From: Paracoccus xiamenensis
Lineage (GTDB): Bacteria; Pseudomonadota; Alphaproteobacteria; Rhodobacterales; Rhodobacteraceae
Reading direction: 5' to 3'
Assembly (NCBI RefSeq): GCF_011308835.1
Contig: NZ_JAAOHY010000013.1
Location: forward strand, 1-52,449
DNA: 52,449 bases
Part shown: piece after piece, positions 39,780 to 47,931 of the stretch
Layout: each line of letters opens with the position of its first letter
Position numbering within the stretch: position 1 is the first letter of the stretch
Program-made: the position numbers and the translations under genes
Notes under the pieces: generated by a model
What the model was told of the DNA's origin: nothing
The model's input: the letters and a program-made list of their open reading frames with translations, nothing else
Databases searched by the model: none

Positions 39780-41347
39780 GTCACCGCCTGTTCGGCCGCG
39801 AAAACGCGCAGCACGCGCCGCTCCAGCATGGCCACGGCGGCATGGCAGAGCACCGAAAGCAGCGCGACCGCAACGACCGAGGCCCAAAGCATGTCGTAAT
39901 CCGACAGCGAGGCCGACAGCGCCATCAAGCTGCCGATACCCCGCCCTGTCGCCAGCCATTCGATGACTGTCACGGCAAGGATCGCGGCGGGAACGCTCAT
40001 CCGGGCGGCAGCGAAGAAGGCGGGCAGCATGGCCGGGATACGGACATGGATCAGCCGGCTGATCGGGCCGGCGGCATAGCTGTCAAAGACATCCATGATC
40101 TGTCCTGGCGCTTGCCGCAGCCCGTGAAGGCAGGCAACGAAACTGGGGAAGAAGACCATGATCGCGACAAGGGTCGTCGTGCCAAGCGCTCCCCGCCCAA
40201 GGGCCAGCACGATCAGCGGCGCAGTGGTCACGATAGGCACCGAGCGTAAGGCCACAGCGACCGGCATCGCCACGGCGGCAAGCGCGGGCGCAAGGATCAG
40301 CAGGACCGCAAGCCCCGCGCCAAGCGCCAGCCCGGCCAGATAGCCGGGAACCACATAGATGATGGTCTGGATCAGCGCATCCAGCAGCACCATCCGCGTC
40401 TCGGCGGCATCCGGGGCAAGAAACAGCGCGTCGAACACGTCACCCGGCCGTTTGGCGAAAAAGCGGCTCAGCCCCAACCCCTGCATCAGCCCCCACCACA
40501 GCAGCAGGGCCAGAACGCAGACCAGCAGGGCATCCCGCGTCCCATGGGCAGAGCGCGCCGGGGGCAGCGCAAGGATAATCGGCGGCTTGTCCCGCAGGAC
40601 GGCCTTGGCCAGCCAGCCGATGGCGGCATAAGCCAGGATCGAGACGGCGGCGGCGACGCTGGCCAAAGCCCAGACCGCCGGCACATCCATGGCGCGGATA
40701 AAGCGGGTGGTCAGCACGCCCATGCCACGCTCGGCCCCGGTGAATTCGCCGACCATTGCGCCCAGAAACGCCGCCGGCGTGGCGATCTGCAGCCCCGCGA
40801 ACAGATAGGGTAGCGCGGCGCGGGCTCGGACATAGATCAGTTCGGCCCCCCTGCCACGGCCATAGCTGCGGATCAGATCCAGCCAGACCGATGGCGCGGC
40901 ACGCAGCCCGACCAGCAACGGAATAAGCGTGGTGTAATAAACCGCCAGTGCCGCCAGCCAGATCTGCGGCCCGTTGCCCGGTCCCAGCAGCACGCGCAGG
41001 ATCGGCCCCGTTGCGACCAAAGGCAGGCAGAAAACCAGCAGGGCAAGCCCCATGATCGTCCTTTGCGCGCCGGGCCATACCAAGGCGACACCGGCCAGCG
41101 CGATGGCCGCCAGATTACCGGCGGCAAAGCCCATCGCCGCGTTGGTCAGGGTCTGGGTCAGGGCGCGGGCCATCAGCCCCCGGTTGTCGCGCAGCCATAC
41201 CAGCACTTCGGAGGGCGCGGCAAGGATATAGCTGTCGGACAGCGCCCGCGCGCCGGTTTCCCAGATCAGCAGCAGGATCAGCAACCCAAGCGCCGCGGTC
41301 AGTCCCGCATGGCCGGGCCGGACGGTATGACTGGCAATGCCCGTCAT
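39776..41347 (-). CDS. ABC transporter permease, double-length (two permease units)
   Basis: A 523-residue inner-membrane permease containing two tandem BPD-type units of about 250 residues each (NitT/TauT-like). The first carries an EAA-type loop at about 155-185 and G-E-F-T-G-A-E-R-G-M-G-V-L. The second has the equivalent around D-V-F-D-S-Y-A then A-T-G-R-G-I-G-S-L-M. Usually such systems use two copies of a single-unit permease, so this is a fusion in which the polypeptide may supply both halves. It is coupled to the ATPase upstream (overlap at 41344) and the glycosyltransferase downstream. Confidence 0.9.
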   Translation of the reverse strand: MTGIASHTVRPGHAGLTAALGLLILLLIWETGARALSDSYILAAPSEVLVWLRDNRGLMARALTQTLTNAAMGFAAGNLAAIALAGVALVWPGAQRTIMGLALLVFCLPLVATGPILRVLLGPGNGPQIWLAALAVYYTTLIPLLVGLRAAPSVWLDLIRSYGRGRGAELIYVRARAALPYLFAGLQIATPAAFLGAMVGEFTGAERGMGVLTTRFIRAMDVPAVWALASVAAAVSILAYAAIGWLAKAVLRDKPPIILALPPARSAHGTRDALLVCVLALLLWWGLMQGLGLSRFFAKRPGDVFDALFLAPDAAETRMVLLDALIQTIIYVVPGYLAGLALGAGLAVLLILAPALAAVAMPVAVALRSVPIVTTAPLIVLALGRGALGTTTLVAIMVFFPSFVACLHGLRQAPGQIMDVFDSYAAGPISRLIHVRIPAMLPAFFAAARMSVPAAILAVTVIEWLATGRGIGSLMALSASLSDYDMLWASVVAVALLSVLCHAAVAMLERRVLRVFAAEQAVT

Positions 41348-42150
41348 TCCGCGGCCTGTGACGGGGGCTGACCCGCCCCCTCGGCCAGCGCGGCCGATAT
41401 TTCGGCGGCGAGTTCCCGGAACTCTGCCCGGTGAATGACCAGAGGCTCGCGCGGGCGGGGCAGCGTGATCGCGATATCGGCGACGACCCGCGCCGGGCGC
41501 GGCGACAGCACAAGCACCCGGTCGGCCAACAGCACGGCCTCATCGACGGAATGCGTGACCAGCAGGGTGGTGGTGCCCTGCGGCTCCCATAGGCGGGGCA
41601 GTTCTTGGGCGAGCTGCCGCCGGGTCAGTTCATCGACCGCACCGAAGGGCTCGTCCAGCAGCAGCAGGCGGGGCCGGGTGATCAGGGCGCGGGCGATGGC
41701 GGCACGCTGGCGCATCCCCCCCGACAGCGCGGCGGGTCGGGTATCGCCAAAGCCGGTAAGGCCGACCAGATCAATCAGATGATCCACCGCAGCCGGATCG
41801 GCGGGCTGGCGCACCAGCTTCTGTGCCAGTGCGATATTGCTGCGCACCGTCCGCCAGGGCAGCAGCGAAGGATCCTGAAAGGCCATCGAGATCGCGCCGC
41901 TGCGCCGCATCTGCGCCGGTGAGACCCCACCGATACCGATGCTGCCCGCGCTCGGTTCCGCCAGCCCCGCGATCAGGCGCAGAAGAGTGGACTTGCCGCA
42001 GCCCGACGGCCCGACCAAAGCCGTCGTCCGGCCAGCGGCAATTGTCAGATCAAGCGGGGCCAGCACCTGCATTCCGCCCGCGAAGGACTTGGACAGACCG
42101 GCGCAGGTGATCTGCGGCGGCGGGTCGCCGAAGGGTTGCTCAGCGGCCAT
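41344..42150 (-). CDS. ABC transporter ATP-binding protein (NitT/TauT type)
   Basis: A 268-residue ATPase with all motifs: Walker A G-P-S-G-C-G-K-S-T near residue 47, a Q-loop (AFQDPSLLPW), signature L-S-G-G-M-R-Q-R, and Walker B with L-L-L-L-D-E-P-F-G-A-V-D. The F-G-A-V-D and P-S-L-L-P-W wording is typical of nitrate/sulfonate/taurine importers. The start at 42150 overlaps the substrate-binding gene's end by 11 bases. It would energise the double-length permease. Confidence 0.95.
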   Translation of the reverse strand: MAAEQPFGDPPPQITCAGLSKSFAGGMQVLAPLDLTIAAGRTTALVGPSGCGKSTLLRLIAGLAEPSAGSIGIGGVSPAQMRRSGAISMAFQDPSLLPWRTVRSNIALAQKLVRQPADPAAVDHLIDLVGLTGFGDTRPAALSGGMRQRAAIARALITRPRLLLLDEPFGAVDELTRRQLAQELPRLWEPQGTTTLLVTHSVDEAVLLADRVLVLSPRPARVVADIAITLPRPREPLVIHRAEFRELAAEISAALAEGAGQPPSQAAE

Positions 42151-43138
42151 GGACCTCGTCTAGGATCGAACGGTCCCACAGATCGGGCATCACGTCTCGC
42201 CCAAGAAGCGCCAGCGTTTCGATATTGGCGGCGACAGCTTCGTCGGTCCAGGAGCCAAAGCCGTTCCGGTCCGTCAGGTCCGAGAACATCAGCGGCACCT
42301 GCCGTTCTGCCTGCAGTTTCTGCGTCGGCTGATCCAGACCAGCATCCGGGAACATCGCCAGCGTCAGGGCGACCGCCGCGTCGGTATCGGCGCGATAGGC
42401 GTCCCAGCCCCTGACCTCGCCCGCCATCAGCGCGACCAGATCGGCGCGGCGGTTGGCCAGGCTGTCCTCGGTGGCGATGTAGGTCTGGGAATGCAGCGCA
42501 TATCCGTGATCGGCCATAAGCATGGTCCGGGCCTCGATGCCCTGAATGGCCATCGCGACTGGCAGGTCGGTTTCCCAGCAGAGCAGGCAGTCGACCTCTG
42601 CTGCCATCAGCGGCTGGGCAGAGTATTGCGTGGGAACGATCTCGATCGCGTCGATATCGACATCGTTCAGGCTGCACAGCGCCTGCAGAACAGGGGTATT
42701 TGCCAGTGCCATACCAATGCGCTTGCCCATCAGATCGGCGGGCACCGCGACCGGATTGGCAGGCAGCGAGGCGATGGCGAATGGGTTTTTCTGCATCGCA
42801 ACCCCGATAATCTTGAAGGGCGCACCCTCGGCGACGGCGGCGGCGGTGTAATCGGCAGCCGAGATGCCGACCAACGCATTGCCCGACACCACCGGCGGCT
42901 CGACCGGGGCGTTCGGGCCGCCCTGCATCAACGATACCTCCAGCCCGGCATCGCGCCAGAAGCCGCGTTCTTGCGCGATGTAGCTGCCGGCGAACTGGAC
43001 CGAATGCAGCCAGGACAGTTGCAGATTGACCGTGGTTTGCGCGGCGACCCGCAGGGGACGCAGGCCAAGCGGCAACGCAGCCAGCCCGGCACCGCCAGTC
43101 GCCATCATCCGGCGTCTGGTCCAACTCGTCAGCGTCAT
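42140..43138 (-). CDS. ABC substrate-binding protein (NMT1/THI5-like)
   Basis: A 332-residue periplasmic binding protein. It begins with a twin-arginine-like signal (R-R-R-M-M-A-T-G-G-A-G-L-A-A), suggesting Tat export. The mature part matches NMT1/THI5-like proteins: Q-L-S-W-L-H-S-V-Q-F-A-G, G-F-W-R-D-A-G-L-E-V-S-L and a V-V-S-G-N-A-L-V-G-I-S region. Such proteins bind pyrimidine precursors of thiamine, sulfonates or related compounds; the ligand is not certain. AGGAG lies 6-7 bases upstream of the ATG at 43138. I looked for and did not find a TPP riboswitch in the leader. Confidence 0.88.
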   Translation of the reverse strand: MTLTSWTRRRMMATGGAGLAALPLGLRPLRVAAQTTVNLQLSWLHSVQFAGSYIAQERGFWRDAGLEVSLMQGGPNAPVEPPVVSGNALVGISAADYTAAAVAEGAPFKIIGVAMQKNPFAIASLPANPVAVPADLMGKRIGMALANTPVLQALCSLNDVDIDAIEIVPTQYSAQPLMAAEVDCLLCWETDLPVAMAIQGIEARTMLMADHGYALHSQTYIATEDSLANRRADLVALMAGEVRGWDAYRADTDAAVALTLAMFPDAGLDQPTQKLQAERQVPLMFSDLTDRNGFGSWTDEAVAANIETLALLGRDVMPDLWDRSILDEVHGR

Positions 43139-43276
43139 CGAGGCTCTCCTGTTGTTCAGGCCAGAGTAGTGGCTGATGTCGCCGGGGCAAGCATACAAAT
43201 GTTTCTGCAACCGGTCATGCGGCAAAACCCCACATAATCGACATATCCAAACGGTCCGACGTCACGACTGTCAGTA

Positions 43277-44196
43277 TCAGCCGCGCCTTGGCCCGGCATC
43301 CGCATTGGGGCGGCCTGCGGCCAGCAACAGGGCAAGGCCGGGCAGGGTGCTGATCAGGAAGACCAGGCCAAAGGCGATGCTCGCGGCCAGACCGGCGGTG
43401 GCACTTGCCCCGGCCAGCGGAAAAAACGCCGCCGCCGCGCCTTCGCGCAGACCCCAGCCGCTGACCGAGATGGGCAGCACCATGGTCACAAGGATCAGCG
43501 GCACAAGCACCGGGATAGCGCCCACGGGAAGGTGCGTTCCGGTCGCGCGGGTGCAGAAATCGAAGGCCAGCAGATTTGCGGTCGCTGTCCCAAGGCTGAG
43601 CGCGATCTGCGCGGGCAGAACGGGGGCGGCCATGGCCCGAATCAGCGGTGCGCGCAAAGCCATAAGCCGCCGGCCGGCAGCTCCGGGCAGATGCGGAAGC
43701 CACCGGATCGCCGCCGCTGTCGCAACAGCGGCCAGCCCGATGACCGTGACCAGGGCCAGCAGCGGCGGCGGTAGCGCAAGACCTTCCGGCGTCAATGTCA
43801 CGGCGATAGCCGCGCCCGGCAGAATGGCGATGATTGCGGTCTGACCGGCCAACCGCTCGATTATCACGGTTTCGTTGGTGCGGCGCAGTCCTGCCTCTCT
43901 GCGCGCCCGACATCGCCAGCCATTCCGCCCGGCAGCGACTGGTTGACGATCTGCGCCAGATAATATTCCCGAACCGATTGCGATGGCGCGATCCGCAGGC
44001 CCAGTTGCCGGGCCGTCAGGCGCCAGCGCCACGCTGAAAGCAGCGTCTGCACCGTTAGGGCCAACAGCGCCGCGCCAAGCGAGCCGGGTTGGGCGCGGGA
44101 CAGCATCCGCAATGCCTCGGGCACGTCCAGATTGACCCAGAGCAGCACCATCAGCCCTATCGCGACGCTAATCTGCAAAATGCGACGGGTTGTCAT
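43277..44196 (-). pseudogene. Flippase-like (UPF0104/LPG synthase TM) gene with a frameshift
   Basis: Two frames together make one member of the lysylphosphatidylglycerol-synthase-like transmembrane family. The N-terminal part (44196 to about 43905) ends in N-Q-S-L-P-G-G-M-A-G-D-V-G-R-A; the rest (to 43277), starting R-R-E-A-G-L-R-R-T-N-E-T-V, carries six or seven helices. The join lies in a GCGCGCAGAG run around 43895-43910 and needs one lost base. Combined length (about 305 residues) is normal for the family. It could be a sequencing error, a mutation or a programmed shift. In relatives it sits with lipid-headgroup genes, as here. Confidence 0.75.
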
Positions 44197-45815
44197 GCCG
44201 GAGGCCCGGCCACGCCCGGGTCCGAGAATGTGCGCAGGATCATGTCGCGCATCTCCTCCATCGGGATTGGCTCCATCCGCTCTGACGGGATCAGCCCCTG
44301 CGTCAGCCCCCAGTTCGCGGTGCGCCCGACCATCCCCTCGGGGCCGATAACATGGATCGGCACCTCGCGTCGTTCATCCAGCGCGATGCTGGCGGCGGCC
44401 TGATGATCGCCCAGAACGATCATAAAGGGCGGATCATCGGCATTCAGCAGCGCATAGGCCGCTACGGTCTGCAGCACATAGTCGATGGCCAGACGATATT
44501 GCTGCCGCACCCGGTCACGGTCGCGCCAGACGACGCGCGGCGGATCTCCGGCCTCGGCCATGGCGTCAAAGACCCGGCCATCGCCCAACTCATCCCATTC
44601 CAGCACCGAGGGCACCGGCACCCATGGCGCGTGCGAGGATATCAGGGCGATCTGCGCGAACAGGCGGCGCGGATCGGTGCCATCGCGCAACAGCCGGTCG
44701 CCTGCGGCCAGCGTGAACTGATCGGGCATCGTGACCCAGTTGAAACGCTTGCCACGATAGCCCAGATCGCCTGCGGCAAGCACAAGGTCAAAGCCCATGC
44801 GCCGCGATTCCGGCCAAGGCCGGGTGATTGCCGGCATGACCGCCGCCGTCCGAAATCCGGCGCGCTGCGCATGGTGAAACAGCGTCTGCCGCCCGCTGGC
44901 GAGCGACGCCAGATAGCGCGACTGGTCATTGGCCCAAAGCCCGTTGGCAAAGCTCGCATGCGCCAGCCAGCTTTGCCCGCCTTGCGTCGGTGACGTCAGA
45001 AAGCCCGACCGCACGGCAAGCCCCGCATAGGCCAGATCGGCTTCGGCACGGCGCATGGTCGGAAGGTGAGTTTCGGCGTAGAAGGGCGTGTCAAAGCTGG
45101 TCCTGCCATAGCTTTCCAAAAAGATCACCAGCACGTCGCGATCAACGGCATTCAGCAGGCCCGGAGTATCTGTCAGGGGATCATTGAAGACGGCCTGCCG
45201 GAACTGCCGCAGATCGGCCAGCGTCCGCCGCGCTAGCGCCGTTCGTTCGATGACAAAACGGGTAGTGTCGGTGGCGACGGGCAGTCCCCAGCCAAACGAC
45301 GTGGGAGCGGCCTGGGCAGGCAGAAGCGCAATGGCGGCCAGTGCCGCGACGGCGGGCCACGGGCCGGGCGGGGCCAGCCGGGACCAGACGCCAAGACTCC
45401 ACCACAGCGCGAAACTGATCCCCAGTATCAGCGCCATCGCCAGAAGCACGGCAAATGTCGATGCCGCCACGCCAAACGATCCCGCGACAACCCGGACCGA
45501 AGCGTCGATCAAGGGCAGGTCGGCGATGGGATTGAAGGTGCGGCCGAGAACCTCGTGCATCGCCAGATCAGCCAGTTTCAGCAGGATCAACAGCGTCATA
45601 AACAGCGTGGCGATCAGCCGCACCGTCCGTCCCGCGGGCCCGCGTCCCGTTGCCATCGCCAGCAGCAGCAAGGCCAGCAGTTCCAACGGAAAGGCCAGCA
45701 GTGTCGCGGCGTTCAGGCCGCCGGGGCTCTCCGGCAGGACCAGCGCCAGCCAGATCGCAGCAGCCGCCAGCAGGATCTGAAACAGCGCCGGGCGTGGTTG
45801 CGCACCTGCGTTCAT
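44193..45815 (-). CDS. Sulfatase-fold phosphoglycerol/phosphoethanolamine transferase-like protein
   Basis: A 540-residue membrane-anchored enzyme of the alkaline phosphatase/sulfatase superfamily. The first about 190 residues hold four or five transmembrane helices. The soluble domain begins near 245 (V-L-V-I-F-L-E-S-Y-G-R-T-S). F-N-W-V-T-M-P-D-Q-F near 385 and I-S-S-H-A-P-W-V-P and I-V-L-G-D-H-Q at the end are metal- and substrate-site motifs. It resembles lipoteichoic-acid or phosphoethanolamine transferases. The start at 45815 overlaps the CDP-alcohol transferase stop. It may move a phospholipid headgroup to a glycan or lipid; the substrate is not known. Confidence 0.82.
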   Translation of the reverse strand: MNAGAQPRPALFQILLAAAAIWLALVLPESPGGLNAATLLAFPLELLALLLLAMATGRGPAGRTVRLIATLFMTLLILLKLADLAMHEVLGRTFNPIADLPLIDASVRVVAGSFGVAASTFAVLLAMALILGISFALWWSLGVWSRLAPPGPWPAVAALAAIALLPAQAAPTSFGWGLPVATDTTRFVIERTALARRTLADLRQFRQAVFNDPLTDTPGLLNAVDRDVLVIFLESYGRTSFDTPFYAETHLPTMRRAEADLAYAGLAVRSGFLTSPTQGGQSWLAHASFANGLWANDQSRYLASLASGRQTLFHHAQRAGFRTAAVMPAITRPWPESRRMGFDLVLAAGDLGYRGKRFNWVTMPDQFTLAAGDRLLRDGTDPRRLFAQIALISSHAPWVPVPSVLEWDELGDGRVFDAMAEAGDPPRVVWRDRDRVRQQYRLAIDYVLQTVAAYALLNADDPPFMIVLGDHQAAASIALDERREVPIHVIGPEGMVGRTANWGLTQGLIPSERMEPIPMEEMRDMILRTFSDPGVAGPPA

Positions 45816-46564
45816 TGCCGCCGCGCCCGCAGCCAGATCACATCGACGGCAAAGGAATACAGCACCGGCAGAAAGGCCGCGCGGCTCAGGACGATGGCCG
45901 CATCGCCCGGCACGCTCGGTATCTGCAGGATGATCAGCGTGGCCAGTTGGACCACACATATGGCCTTGCGCCGCCATCGCTGCGGCAGGGGATAAGCCAG
46001 CCATGGCCACAGCACCGAGGCCGCGACGAAAACGTAACGGATCAGGCCAAGCGCAAGGACTTCGGCCCCGGCAGCCGTACCGATAAAGGCATGAACTGCC
46101 AGAAGCAGCGCAAGGATGGAATCGATTTCCATATCGAAGCGGGCGCCGAAATTCGACACAAGTCCGCTCTGCCGTGCCAGCCGGCCGTCGACCCCATCAA
46201 GCGCCAAGGCGACGGTGCCGATCAGAACGACGGCCCAGCCTGCCGCCGCCCCGGACAGCAATGGCCCCAGAAGGGCACAGACGAGCGCTGCCCGGATCGA
46301 TGTCACCGTATTGGCAGGGCCAAATCGATCATAGGGATAGTGACCACGGCTCAGATGACCGACCAGCAGCCACAGCAGCAGATACAGTGCCGGAGGCGCG
46401 ATCCAGCCCCAAGGCCAATCCGGCTGCAGGACCACTAGGCCACAGAAGAGCGCAGCCATCCCGGCCATTCCGGCCCGGTTCACACCAGCCTGCACCTGAG
46501 AGGCACGGACGCCCCGGCTCGGTTCGCGCGCGTCTGCCCGCAGATCGCTGTCCATATCGCCCAT
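45812..46564 (-). CDS. CDP-alcohol phosphatidyltransferase
   Basis: A 250-residue membrane enzyme. The catalytic motif is complete: D-x-x-D-G-x-x-A-R-x8-G-x3-D-x3-D (ALDGVDGRLARQ then G-A-R-F-D-M-E-I-D). Six or so helices surround it. It would transfer a phosphatidyl or alcohol phosphate group from a CDP donor to make a phospholipid. I chose the ATG at 46564; a second Met at 46555 is possible and the long frame beyond overlaps the divergent cytochrome gene. With the sulfatase-fold and flippase-like genes it forms an apparent lipid-headgroup operon. Confidence 0.92.
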   Translation of the reverse strand: MGDMDSDLRADAREPSRGVRASQVQAGVNRAGMAGMAALFCGLVVLQPDWPWGWIAPPALYLLLWLLVGHLSRGHYPYDRFGPANTVTSIRAALVCALLGPLLSGAAAGWAVVLIGTVALALDGVDGRLARQSGLVSNFGARFDMEIDSILALLLAVHAFIGTAAGAEVLALGLIRYVFVAASVLWPWLAYPLPQRWRRKAICVVQLATLIILQIPSVPGDAAIVLSRAAFLPVLYSFAVDVIWLRARRQ

Positions 46565-46666
46565 CCGATTGACGTTATGCCAAATCCACCATGCGTCAAG
46601 CCGTGCGGATCCCTGTGTGATTTGGGGGGAAACCGGGGTATCATGATAAGCGGGAGGGCGGACCGA

Positions 46667-47212
46667 ATGTCCCTTATCACCGAAGGATACCGAAGCCCCG
46701 CGCGTTGGCTGCACTGGATCACCGCCGTGCTGGTGCTGCTGATGATACCCGCCGGGCTGATCATGGTGCAGCAGGGCCTGCCCCGGCCGCTTCAGGACAC
46801 GCTGTTCATCTTTCACAAGAATACCGGCGTGATCCTGTTCCTGCTGATCGTCCTGCGGCTGATCTATCGCTGGCGACACAAGCCGCCACCGCTGCCCGAC
46901 GACATGCCCGTCTGGCAAAGCCAGGCAGCGGGGCTGACCCACCTGGCGCTCTATGCGCTTCTGGTTCTGATGCCCGTCAGCGGCTATATCCGGGTGCGTG
47001 CCGACCACTTTCCGATAGAGGGGCTGGACGCCTTGGGTATGGGCACGCTGATGCCGAAATCGGAAATCCTTGCAGCAACGGCGCAGGCCGTTCATGTCAT
47101 CTGCGCCTTCCTTCTGATCGCCATCCTTGCCCTGCATATCGCAGCGGCCCTGCAACACGCATTGCTGCGCCGGGACGGCATCTGGTCGCGAATGTGGCCG
47201 CCAAATGGCTGA
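46667..47212 (+). CDS. Cytochrome b561-type membrane protein
   Basis: A 181-residue cytochrome b561 family protein with four hydrophobic helices. It has four candidate heme His residues: one in A-R-W-L-H-W-I-T-A near residue 16, one in F-H-K-N-T-G-V near 49, and two in the last two helices (Q-A-V-H-V-I and L-A-L-H-I-A-A). G-G-A-G-G lies about 10 bases upstream of the ATG at 46667; an in-frame ATG at 46643 is possible. It would shuttle electrons between quinol and a periplasmic acceptor. It diverges from the CDP-alcohol transferase gene, sharing a promoter region of about 100 bases. Confidence 0.88.
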   Translation: MSLITEGYRSPARWLHWITAVLVLLMIPAGLIMVQQGLPRPLQDTLFIFHKNTGVILFLLIVLRLIYRWRHKPPPLPDDMPVWQSQAAGLTHLALYALLVLMPVSGYIRVRADHFPIEGLDALGMGTLMPKSEILAATAQAVHVICAFLLIAILALHIAAALQHALLRRDGIWSRMWPPNG

Positions 47213-47238
47213 TCCGGTGTAACCGTCCGGCCTGACCG

Positions 47239-47436
47239 CTACTGGCGCCATTTCCAGGGCAGCAGTTCATCGACCTTGTTGATCTTGTAGTCCGGGATGC
47301 GGGCGAGGGTGTCGGCGAGCCATGGGTGTGGGTCGACAGCGTTCAGCTTGGCCGTTTCGATCAGGGTGTAGGCGATGGCGGCAGCCTTTCCGCCTGCCTC
47401 GGAGCCCACGAAGAGGTAGTTCTTTCGGCCTAGAGC
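47239..47436 (-). pseudogene. tnpC: IS66 transposase TnpC, C-terminal fragment
   Basis: The last about 65 codons of TnpC, reading from L-G-R-K-N-Y-L-F-V-G-S-E-A-G-G-K to D-E-L-L-P-W-K-W. This is the usual IS66 C-terminal segment. In intact relatives it follows directly after G-M-R-A-I-A, which is found 2.6 kb away at 50021. The break lies at a GC dinucleotide where the serine-recombinase element has inserted. The fragment has no start of its own and is not expected to act. Confidence 0.88.
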
Positions 47437-47438
47437 CA

Positions 47439-47915
47439 TTGCCCGTTCATTCTGCCCATGTCGACGAAGAGCGGGAAGTCCATTATCGTTGGCATCCCTA
47501 TTTCGGCCTGAAGGTCTGTATCCGGCGAGTAGAGCAGCGCGCGACCGGGCAATTTCTTAAGGTGGAAGGCCCGTCTGGCGTTGTCGTCTCGATTCCCGGC
47601 TGGATGGTGGATCCCCTCGCCTGCGCCGACATGAGCATTGGCCAGCCACAGGTTGATCTCACCGCTCTGTCTGAACTCAAGAGACTAGTCACGCCAACGG
47701 CTGCTCCCGCACACTCCCCGCGCAAAACTGGAATCGCAAGGGAGGAAGTCGATGAAGCAGCACAACGCGCCTGTGCCGACCTCGGGCAGACAGATGAGCC
47801 TGATGTTCGGGCCGTGCAAGGTGGACGAGATGACCGAGGCGGAGCGGGCGAAGGCCACAATCACGCTGGCTCAGATTCTGATGCAGGCTGCGGGCCTCAT
47901 CGTGGAGGAGCTTGA
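47439..47915 (+). CDS. First gene of the recombinase element, DUF5372-like
   Basis: The frame from about 47439 reads Y-R-W-H-P-Y-F-G-L-K-V-C-I then F-L-K-V-E-G-P-S-G and V-S-I-P-G-W-M-V-D-P. I associate the R-W-H-P-x-F-G pattern and a W near position 50 with the small DUF5372-like genes that precede recombinases in such elements. The only in-frame start is a TTG at 47439, two bases inside the element, so expression may depend on the target side. The C-terminal part overlaps the next gene and may not be translated to its end. Function unknown. Confidence 0.45.
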   Translation: MPVHSAHVDEEREVHYRWHPYFGLKVCIRRVEQRATGQFLKVEGPSGVVVSIPGWMVDPLACADMSIGQPQVDLTALSELKRLVTPTAAPAHSPRKTGIAREEVDEAAQRACADLGQTDEPDVRAVQGGRDDRGGAGEGHNHAGSDSDAGCGPHRGGA

Positions 47916-47931
47916 CGATGAACAGCGTTGA
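47752..47931 (+). CDS. Small 59-residue protein coupled to the recombinase
   Basis: A 59-residue protein starting at ATG 47752 with a strong GGAGGAAG site about 5 bases upstream. It has a helical region (MTEAERAKATITLAQILMQA) and an acidic C-terminus. Its stop at 47929-47931 lies 14 bases beyond the recombinase ATG, so the two are translationally coupled. Small ORFs at this position are common in the recombinase modules I recall. It may be an accessory directionality factor; that is inference. Confidence 0.6.
   Translation: MKQHNAPVPTSGRQMSLMFGPCKVDEMTEAERAKATITLAQILMQAAGLIVEELDDEQR

Noticed and set aside
43139..43276. Possible TPP riboswitch ahead of the NMT1/THI5-like importer gene
   Set aside because: Neither the CTGAGA-type element nor the conserved core sequences are present in the leader on the minus strand.
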